Positions 1 through 5,582 of a stretch of DNA of 19,176 nucleotides are shown in pieces (position 1 is the first letter of the stretch; every line of letters starts with the position of its first letter). Source of the stretch: B4-G1 sp964393895 (GTDB lineage Bacteria; Chloroflexota; Anaerolineae; B4-G1); NCBI GenBank assembly GCA_964393895.1, contig CAYMWP010000092.1, forward strand, positions 1 to 19,176, written 5' to 3'. The notes under the pieces are model-generated. The model was not told the origin of the DNA. It searched no databases and was given only the letters and a program-made list of their open reading frames with translations. Position numbers and translations under genes: made by a program.

Positions 1-1701
1 ATCAAACCCGCCAGAGACCTCCGAGGTCTTCTGAGACCTCGGAGGTCTGAGTCTGAAGACGTGCGGGAACTCGGCCTCCCAATCGAACGGGTTGACCCGC
101 CGCATCTCCTCCTCGTCGGGCATCAACTGGGCCGCGAAATAGTCCGGCCCGATGAGCGAGTTGCCGCACTTGACGTTCTCCCCCAGGTCGGGCAGCGCCC
201 GCTCGCGCCAGAGCGAGAGTTGCTGGCCCAGCGTCTCGCCCGTCTCCCCCTCCAACACCTTGAGCAGCAGGCTGAGCTTGGTCACCTCCACCGCCTGGCG
301 GTCAATGTCCACGCCGTAGATGTGGTTGAGCAGGATGCGCTTCTTTTCGGCCGTGGTCAGCCGCCAGTTGCCCTCCCCGGCCTGGTAGAGCGCGGGCTGC
401 TTGCCCCTGGCGTGCTTTTCGGGGTCGTGCTCCTCGTACCAGCGGCGGTGATAGTCGAGCAGGTATTGGTACGCCCCCAGCAGGAAGGAGCCGGAGCCGC
501 AGGCGGGGTCGAGGATGCGTAGGGGCGCGCGTCCCCGCGCCCCCGCGATCTGGCGAGGCGTCTTGCCATCCACCAGCTTGCCCACCGTCTGCCGCACGAT
601 GTAATCCACCACGTAGGTGGGCGTGTAGTAGACGCCGCCCGCCTTTTTGACCTCTGGCTTTTCCTCCACCCTGGCCCGTCCGGCGGGGGTCAAACGGATG
701 ACCTTGCCCAGGAATTGCTCGTACACCTGCCCCAGTATGTCGGCGGGCAGCACCGAGAACTCGTAGGGGGATTGGGGATAGTACAGCCCGGCCAGGATGG
801 GCTTGAGCGTCTTGTCGTCAATCTTGAGCGATTTGGTCAGCCTGTCGGCCCGAAAGTCGAACAGGCCAGAGTTGTACTTTTCGTCCGCCTGGCGGTAGAG
901 ATCGTGTAGCCGGGCGTAAACGTCGGAGCCGTTGGTCAGCGCCAGCAGTCGCCCGTACTCCTCGGCGGCCCGATCCTCGCAGATGCGCAAAAAGATGATG
1001 CGGTCAATGGTGCGCTGCACGCCAAAGTTCAGCTCGTGGACGGTGATGCCGGGATTGCGCAGGGCGATGTTGCGGGCCAGCGCGTCGCGCCAGCCCTCGA
1101 TCTCTTTGAGGAACTCGGCGTCCACCTCGCCGGTGCCGCGTTTGCCTTTGGTCTCCCGCACGTAGCGGTCAAAGGAGCCTTTGAGCACCGCTTCCCTGGC
1201 AAACACGTCGTGGATCTCGTCAAAGCGGTCGGGGTACTGGTCGAAGGTGAAATACATCACGCGGCCCACGCTGGCCTTGTCGTTCGGCTTGGGGCGCTGG
1301 CGGCAATCGTAGACGGCGAACTCTTCAAAGTCGGTCAGGATGGAGAGGGGCAGCTTGGAACTCCAGGCGTAGCGGCGCAGTTGGTAGGCCGGGCCGATCT
1401 CGCCCTTGATCCACACGCTGGGCTTTTTCGCCTCCAAAAAGAACTTGCGCGCGCCGCCGATGCGGAAGGAATAGTCGGGGGCCTGGGTCGTCCCGCCGAT
1501 CTTGAGGGCCGCCTCGTGCACCACGTCCTTGTACTGCTCGGCGTAGCCCCGCACGTTGCGCACGTCCCAGCCGAGCGCCTCAAAGAAGGGGTCAATGAAC
1601 TCGACCCGCGCGCGGGTCTCTTTGTAATCGGTGCGCTTGTAGAGCTCCAGATTGCGCCCGAAGCGTTCGACCAGTTCCAGGATCTCGGTGGGTGGTGTCA
1701 T
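1..1701 (-). CDS. Type IIG restriction-modification enzyme (Eco57I-like), N-terminal part, runs off the window
   Basis: The frame is open for 567 codons from ATG at 1701 to base 1, so the C-terminal part is outside the window. Residues about 30-135 resemble a PD-(D/E)xK nuclease domain, with PD at 75-76 and EAK at 90-92. A helical linker follows. The gamma-class N6-adenine methylase part has a motif X-like GGVYYTPTYVVDYIV at about 356-369 and motif I DPACGSGSF at 398-406. The NPPY catalytic motif should lie just past the edge. Type IIG enzymes cut and methylate DNA with one polypeptide. GAGGG lies a few bases before the ATG. Two segments look inserted relative to the family: GARGRAPL before motif I, and about 14 residues around 550-563 encoded by a dispersed palindrome. 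It follows the DUF952 gene by 84 bp on the same strand. Family assignment is strong; whether the gene is intact cannot be judged. Confidence 0.9.
   Translation of the reverse strand, partial: MTPPTEILELVERFGRNLELYKRTDYKETRARVEFIDPFFEALGWDVRNVRGYAEQYKDVVHEAALKIGGTTQAPDYSFRIGGARKFFLEAKKPSVWIKGEIGPAYQLRRYAWSSKLPLSILTDFEEFAVYDCRQRPKPNDKASVGRVMYFTFDQYPDRFDEIHDVFAREAVLKGSFDRYVRETKGKRGTGEVDAEFLKEIEGWRDALARNIALRNPGITVHELNFGVQRTIDRIIFLRICEDRAAEEYGRLLALTNGSDVYARLHDLYRQADEKYNSGLFDFRADRLTKSLKIDDKTLKPILAGLYYPQSPYEFSVLPADILGQVYEQFLGKVIRLTPAGRARVEEKPEVKKAGGVYYTPTYVVDYIVRQTVGKLVDGKTPRQIAGARGRAPLRILDPACGSGSFLLGAYQYLLDYHRRWYEEHDPEKHARGKQPALYQAGEGNWRLTTAEKKRILLNHIYGVDIDRQAVEVTKLSLLLKVLEGETGETLGQQLSLWRERALPDLGENVKCGNSLIGPDYFAAQLMPDEEEMRRVNPFDWEAEFPHVFRLRPPRSQKTSEVSGGFD
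15..48. repeat. Paired palindromic repeat AGACCTCCGAGGTCT / AGACCTCGGAGGTCT inside the type IIG gene
   Basis: Two 15-base units occupy 15-29 and 34-48, separated by TCTG. Each is a 7-bp inverted repeat around one central base. The second unit is the reverse complement of the first, so the whole element can also fold as a 15-bp hairpin with a 4-base loop. It lies in the coding frame of the restriction enzyme and does not break it. Single related units occur at 13051-13065 and 19151-19165. Confidence 0.85.
520..547. repeat. GC-rich hairpin repeat inside the type IIG gene
   Basis: GGGGCGCG at 522-529 and its reverse complement CGCGCCCC at 536-543 flank a 6-base loop. On the coding strand this stretch encodes about seven residues (GARGRAPL region) just before the methylase motif I, where relatives, as I recall them, have one or two residues. 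It may be a second in-frame repeat insertion. No second copy is visible in this window, so calling it dispersed is inference. Confidence 0.45.
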
Positions 1702-1785
1702 CTCGTTTCCCTCGCGTGATGCTTGCCGCTTCTCAAGCGCAGCGCTGGGCTCGGTCGGGAGACCTTCGCCCAACGGCTCAGGTAG

Positions 1786-2121
1786 TCATACCCTGTTTTC
1801 CTCTGGCGCCTCGAAACTTCCGTCGGCGCGGCGGCCCATCCGGTGTACGGCGACGATGGCATCCCGGTTCAAGGGGCCGTAGACGTGGGGGAAACCATCC
1901 TCGTACTTGACCTCGACCGAGAGCCGCTCTTCGGCGATGGCGAGCAACAGGAACTCGCCGGGCGCGTCCCGGTAGAAAGTGTTGGCGACCTGGAGCAGCA
2001 AATCCAGGCCGCGCGTGCAGTGGATGAAACCATCGTTCTCAAAGGCAGCAGGGAGATAGGGCGCGGCCGGGTCGAGGCTGTGCCAGTGATCGGCGGGGGT
2101 CAGGTGGTAGATGATGCTCAT
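1786..2121 (-). CDS. DUF952 family protein
   Basis: This is a 111-residue protein. The start IYHLT, the central GFIHC (about residues 33-37) and the HVYGPL motif near residue 80 are the hallmarks of DUF952, a small family of unknown activity. The ATG at 2121 was chosen over a longer in-frame extension because it has a good GGAGG 7 bases upstream (2129-2133) and the family begins at this point. The ATG overlaps the TGA of the upstream hydrolase gene (ATGA), which implies translational coupling and co-transcription. It has no signal peptide and is probably cytosolic. Function is unknown; the pairing with a hydrolase may be incidental. Confidence 0.85.
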   Translation of the reverse strand: MSIIYHLTPADHWHSLDPAAPYLPAAFENDGFIHCTRGLDLLLQVANTFYRDAPGEFLLLAIAEERLSVEVKYEDGFPHVYGPLNRDAIVAVHRMGRRADGSFEAPEENRV

Positions 2122-2996
2122 GGGAACGCCTCCTCGAAGAAAGCCACCACTCGCCGCTCCCACTCCTGTGGGGCAACGTCGAGATAGCCGCCGTGGTCGC
2201 AACCGGGTACGATCCACAATTCCTTTGGCTCGCCGGCCCGCGCCAGTTGCTCCTGCGGGTGAGTCTCCGCCGCCTCCAACTCGCCATAGATGAGCAGCAA
2301 TGGCCGGGGGCTGATGCGGTCTATCACAGAGATGGGACTGACAGCGTGGGGGTCAACGCCGGTCTCGCGCCGGAAGAAAAATAGGATGAGCCGGTAGGTG
2401 AGGGCCTGCCACCACGAGGGGGCGCCTCCTTCGTCGGTGACGTCGGCCACCAGGTCGTAAAAACCGCCCTCGGCTATCAGCGCCTCGATGCGCTCGTCCT
2501 GCGCCGCTCCCAGAGTGACGGTCACGCCGCCCAGTGAGTAGCCCAGCGCGCCCACGTGGGCCACGTCCGGCTGGTCGAGCGCCCAGGTCACCGCTTCCAT
2601 CAAGTCCTTTGCTTCCAGGTAGCCCAGAGTGGTCTGGCCCTCGGGGTGGGAGCAGGAGCGCAGATCGCTCACCAGCAGGCCATAGCCGTGGCGGGCCAGG
2701 ATGGCCCCTTCGCGCAGCATCCCCTCCCGCGCGCCGCCCAGGCCCGGCAACAGGACGATCACCACGCCGTTCTGCGGGGGGAGGTACCAGGCGCGGAGAG
2801 TCAGCCCGTCGTGGCTGGGATAGGTCACGTCCTGCGCGCCTGCGATCCCCACGTCGGCCGGTGTGACCCACATCTTTCCACATCCGGGATGGGTGAGGGC
2901 GCGAGCATAAACGGCGCTGCCCAACAGCGCGTATCCGGCCACGCCCCCCACCAGCCCGAGGGCGAGGGCTGCTATCATCAACCTCGTCAGGCGCAT
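2118..2996 (-). CDS. Membrane-anchored alpha/beta hydrolase
   Basis: From ATG 2996 the product is 292 residues. The N-terminus is a basic, then hydrophobic signal anchor (MRLTRLMIAALALGLVGG). The alpha/beta fold shows an oxyanion-type LLPGLGG near residue 87, the nucleophile elbow GYSLGG (Ser about 154) and a C-terminal DHGG (His about 268). The acid residue is probably Glu in IYGELE (about 239-241) instead of the more usual Asp. The substrate is unknown. A longer GTG start at 3035 exists, but a TACAAT -10-like box overlaps that region, so the shorter start fits better, although its ribosome site is weak. The gene is followed with a 4-base overlap by DUF952. Confidence 0.85.
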   Translation of the reverse strand: MRLTRLMIAALALGLVGGVAGYALLGSAVYARALTHPGCGKMWVTPADVGIAGAQDVTYPSHDGLTLRAWYLPPQNGVVIVLLPGLGGAREGMLREGAILARHGYGLLVSDLRSCSHPEGQTTLGYLEAKDLMEAVTWALDQPDVAHVGALGYSLGGVTVTLGAAQDERIEALIAEGGFYDLVADVTDEGGAPSWWQALTYRLILFFFRRETGVDPHAVSPISVIDRISPRPLLLIYGELEAAETHPQEQLARAGEPKELWIVPGCDHGGYLDVAPQEWERRVVAFFEEAFP

Positions 2997-3026
2997 CCAA
3001 TAGCGGCGGTCTCGTTGCACGGGGAC

Positions 3027-3032
3027 ATTGTA
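3027..3032 (-). promoter_or_regulatory. Possible -10 box (TACAAT) for the hydrolase-DUF952 genes
   Basis: TACAAT on the minus strand lies about 30 bases upstream of the ATG at 2996. The best -35 (TTTTCC, 18-base spacing) is poor, so this is only a candidate. Confidence 0.35.
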
Positions 3033-3035
3033 CAC

Positions 3036-3504
3036 TAAACGGGACGAAATGGAAAATCCGCGCCTTGCTCAATTCGCTCATACTGGGTATACTTTTGTTA
3101 TCGGTGCCAATATGTTCAGTTAAGAGAGGACTTTTCTGAACAAGATCATCTAGCCACAGAGGACACGGAGAAAATTCGATGTTTGGCTCAAGAGAATCCC
3201 ACTGCTCTCAGCCCCCGTTCCGGGGGCGGGTTGGGTGCGAAAACCGTGCAAACGAGTGGCTGTCTCTTGCATGGGCCGCCTCCGATACGGGGTTCCGAGC
3301 CCGGAGAACTTTTAGATTCCAAACGGCACTACAACGAGCTGGGAAAGGAGCGGATTCTTGCCGCCGCACGAGGCCAATCCTGGCTACAAACGCGGTTGAA
3401 CGATGTGCCTCAATTCGTTTTTTCCTAAATTCGCTGTAGTGCTCCGCCCAATCTAACACCGCCAAAGCTGTTACGAAAAAACGTAAACACGGGAGGCGAA
3501 ACAA
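3036..3504. other. Non-coding gap between the hydrolase and NHL genes
   Basis: This divergent intergenic region is about 470 bases. It holds an imperfect inverted repeat (TGTTCAG at 3113-3119 and CTGAACA at 3136-3142, with partial pairing inside), a CACAGAG-type dispersed repeat, and a tight hairpin GCCCCCG-TTC-CGGGGGC near 3211-3227. TTACG (3471-3475) and CGTAA (3482-3486) flank six A residues just ahead of the NHL ribosome site. Two overlapping short plus-strand ORFs are open here, but neither has a ribosome site or resembles a protein. I see no convincing promoter for the NHL gene. Confidence 0.6.
3153..3174. repeat. CACAGAGGACACGGAGAAAA-type dispersed repeat
   Basis: The sequence GCCACAGAGGACACGGAGAAAA belongs to a loose family of purine-rich short repeats with the rhythm CRCAGAG-N-CRCRGAGAA. 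A related copy lies at 19091-19122. Such elements are common between genes in large bacterial genomes. No function is evident. Confidence 0.5.
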
Positions 3505-5286
3505 ATGCAAATACAGACCATTCAGAGCTTGAGACTGGCGGTTCTGATCGCGCTCTTGTCGTTGAGCGCCGCTCGTCCGCTGGTCGCTCCGCCGGGGATC
3601 GTCCAGGCGCAGGAAGCGGGCTACGTCTTTGTCCGCCAGTGGGGCAGTGAGGGGAGCGGCGACGGCCAATTCAACTTTCCGCGCGCCATCGCCATAGGCC
3701 CGGACGGGAACGTCTACGTGGCCGATAGCGACAACCACCGCGTACAGGTCTTTGGCCCCACTGGGACGTTCGTCCGCAAGTGGGGCGGCTACGGCGCAGG
3801 CCCTGGTCAATTCGACGTGCCGCAGGGCATCGCGGTGGACGGGGCGGGCAACGTCTACGTCGGTGACCGCAACAACAACCGGGTGCAAAAGTTCACCTCC
3901 GAGGGCGTTTTCGTAACCGCCTGGGGGAGCTATGGGTCGGGGAACGGTCAGTTCATTGAGCCGCGTAACCTGGCTGTGGACGGGGCGGGAAACGTCTACG
4001 TCGCCGACAGCTTTAACCACCGCATCCAAAAGTTCAGCAGCGAGGGCGCGTTCGTCGCCGCCTGGGGCGCGGCCGGCAGCGGCGAAGGACAGTTCAACTA
4101 TGCCACCGGCGTCGCCGTGGACGCGGCCGGCGCCATCTACGTCTGCGACGCGGACAATCAGCGCATCCAAAAGCTCTCCCCCGACGGGGCCTTTATCGGC
4201 GCGTGGGGCAGCGAAGGCAGCGGGCCCGGTCAATTCTCTCGCCCTTACAGCGCCGCCGTGGACGCCAACGGCGACGTCTACGTGGTGGACGAGTGGAACC
4301 AGCGCATCCAAAAGTTTGCCGCCGACGGGACCTTTATCACGCTGTGGGGGAGCGAAGGGAGCGGCGAGGGCGAGTTCAACCTGCCGCACGGCGTCGCCAT
4401 TGACCGGCAGGGATTGGTCTACGTGGTGGACGAGTGGAACCATCGCGTCCAGGTCTTTCGGGCGGAGGGAGGCGCTCCGGCTGCGCCTCCCACTCAGCCG
4501 CCGGAGACCGCATCGGCTCCCACTCCGCCGCCGGCGGCGACGGCGGCCCCTGCGATCACTGGCGAGCCGGGGCCGGCGCTGCTGGGCCGGCGGGGAACGA
4601 CGCTCCATTTCGAGGACTTTCAGGATAACTCGGCCGACGGCTGGACGTTGGAGCCGGATTGGTTCATCATGCAGGATCCCGGGGGCAACTATGTCCTCAG
4701 CGGCATCGGCCCGGGCCGCGCCCGCATCGCCGGCGGCGAATGGGGCGACGTGTACCTCAGTTGCCGGGTCAACATCCACGATGGCTCGTTGCTGGTAGCC
4801 TACCGCGAGCGCCCGAACGCGAGCCGGTATGCCGTCCGCCTGGACGAAGCCGGCGTGGTTTTGAGCCGGGAGGAAGCGACCGCGACCGAGTTGGGCAGCA
4901 ACGAAACGGCGATCCCGCGCCAGACCTGGTTCGATTTCGAGATGGCCGGCGAAGGGGGGCGCATCCAGGTCTATCTCGACGGGGCGCTGCAACTGGACGT
5001 CACCGACCCCGACCCGTTGCCGGGGGGCGGCGTCGGCTTCGGGGGGCCGCCGGTCGGTGAGGTGTGGCTGGACGACGTGACGGTCAGCGATCTGGCCGCC
5101 GTCCCGGTCGAGCCTCCCCCGGCCGCAACCGCCGTCGTCGAGGCCACTCCCGCGCCGGCGGAGGAAGCGGCCCCCTCCAGGAAACTGTGTGGTTCGGCGC
5201 TGCTCCTGCCCCTCTTTGCGCTGGGAGCGATCCTCGCGCCTCACGTCTCACGTTTAAAGTTTCACACACGGGAGACAGGCCAATGA
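3505..5286 (+). CDS. Secreted six-repeat NHL protein with ConA-like domain and C-terminal hydrophobic tail
   Basis: This 593-residue protein starts at ATG 3505 with GGAGG 8 bases upstream. An N-terminal signal peptide ends near AQA-QEAG (about residue 36). Six NHL repeats follow at an exact 47-residue period (conserved Trp at 46, 93, 140, 187, 234, 281), each with GQF, a VDxxGNVYV-type strand and N(H/Q)R(I/V)Q. They should form a six-bladed beta-propeller used for binding. A Pro/Ala/Thr-rich linker (about 322-356) leads to a jelly-roll domain like the concanavalin/LamG group (about 366-545). A second low-complexity linker then precedes a cysteine plus hydrophobic segment (CGSALLLPLFALGAI) and a basic tail, probably a membrane or sorting anchor. 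It is an extracellular scaffold or adhesin by inference. Its stop codon overlaps the next small ORF as ATGA. Confidence 0.9.
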   Translation: MQIQTIQSLRLAVLIALLSLSAARPLVAPPGIVQAQEAGYVFVRQWGSEGSGDGQFNFPRAIAIGPDGNVYVADSDNHRVQVFGPTGTFVRKWGGYGAGPGQFDVPQGIAVDGAGNVYVGDRNNNRVQKFTSEGVFVTAWGSYGSGNGQFIEPRNLAVDGAGNVYVADSFNHRIQKFSSEGAFVAAWGAAGSGEGQFNYATGVAVDAAGAIYVCDADNQRIQKLSPDGAFIGAWGSEGSGPGQFSRPYSAAVDANGDVYVVDEWNQRIQKFAADGTFITLWGSEGSGEGEFNLPHGVAIDRQGLVYVVDEWNHRVQVFRAEGGAPAAPPTQPPETASAPTPPPAATAAPAITGEPGPALLGRRGTTLHFEDFQDNSADGWTLEPDWFIMQDPGGNYVLSGIGPGRARIAGGEWGDVYLSCRVNIHDGSLLVAYRERPNASRYAVRLDEAGVVLSREEATATELGSNETAIPRQTWFDFEMAGEGGRIQVYLDGALQLDVTDPDPLPGGGVGFGGPPVGEVWLDDVTVSDLAAVPVEPPPAATAVVEATPAPAEEAAPSRKLCGSALLLPLFALGAILAPHVSRLKFHTRETGQ

Positions 5287-5384
5287 AAAAGCAAAGCTCC
5301 AAGCGCATCACGCGCCTCCAGTTCCTGGTCGGCGCCGGGGCCGCGCTGTCCGAGGTCGTTGCCCAGGCGCCGGAGAGAGAGTGA
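5283..5384 (+). CDS. 33-residue Tat-signal-like ORF, possible gene remnant
   Basis: ATG 5283 overlaps the NHL stop codon (ATGA) and is preceded by GGGAGA. The peptide reads MKKQSSKRITRLQFLVGAGAAL and then EVVAQAPERE before TGA. The first 22 residues look like a twin-arginine signal of the common form TRRQFLVGAGAAL, but the second arginine is leucine and no mature protein follows. It is either a truncated relic of a Tat-exported protein or a small peptide translationally coupled to the NHL gene. The good start context argues that the start site was once used. Not certain to be functional. Confidence 0.5.
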   Translation: MKKQSSKRITRLQFLVGAGAALSEVVAQAPERE

Positions 5385-5551
5385 GTCGTCGGCTATCTCG
5401 TATTCTCTTGTATGCGCTAGTCGTGCAGGCGGCGGCGCGGGCGGCCATTTTCCCTTCTCTTGTTCGTCGCTTCGCTTACCTCCGTGCGTTGGGCAATCGT
5501 TGGGTGCGCGTCCGACAATCGCAGTTGAGCCTGGTGAGGGATATGCTATAA
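5381..5551 (+). CDS. Doubtful 56-residue basic, hydrophobic ORF
   Basis: A GTG at 5381 overlaps the preceding TGA, and the frame stays open to TAA at 5549-5551. The peptide is rich in Arg, Leu, Ala and Val (RILLYALVVQAAARAAIF early on). Third codon positions are less GC-rich than in neighbouring genes, there is no recognisable family, and its end runs into the promoter of the next gene. I list it only because it is chained to the Tat-like ORF; it may be the decayed remainder of the same lost gene. Confidence 0.15.
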   Translation: MSRRLSRILLYALVVQAAARAAIFPSLVRRFAYLRALGNRWVRVRQSQLSLVRDML

Positions 5552-5552
5552 T
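5525..5552 (+). promoter_or_regulatory. Strong sigma-70-type promoter for the exporter block
   Basis: TTGAGC (5525-5530) and TATAAT (5547-5552) are separated by 16 bases, and TGC directly before the -10 gives an extended -10. Transcription would begin near 5559, leaving a leader of about 25 bases with AGGAG before the GTG start at 5583. This separates the exporter genes from the NHL gene transcriptionally. Confidence 0.75.
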
Positions 5553-5582
5553 AGTTGCCAGTTTGCAAGTAGGAGAACCTGC

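Noticed and set aside
61..1719. Plus-strand ORFs of 64-227 residues across 61-1719
   Set aside because: They lie opposite the type IIG restriction enzyme, whose minus-strand frame is continuous and matches known motifs.
3179..3439. Overlapping 86- and 81-residue plus-strand ORFs in the gap before the NHL gene
   Set aside because: Two frames are open over the same bases, neither has a ribosome site or family resemblance, and the composition looks non-coding.
3208..5244. 678-residue minus-strand ORF opposite the NHL gene
   Set aside because: It is a mirror of the GC-rich repetitive NHL gene: its repeated blocks follow the 141-base period of the sense repeats, it has no ribosome site, and the sense strand has a signal peptide and clear domains.
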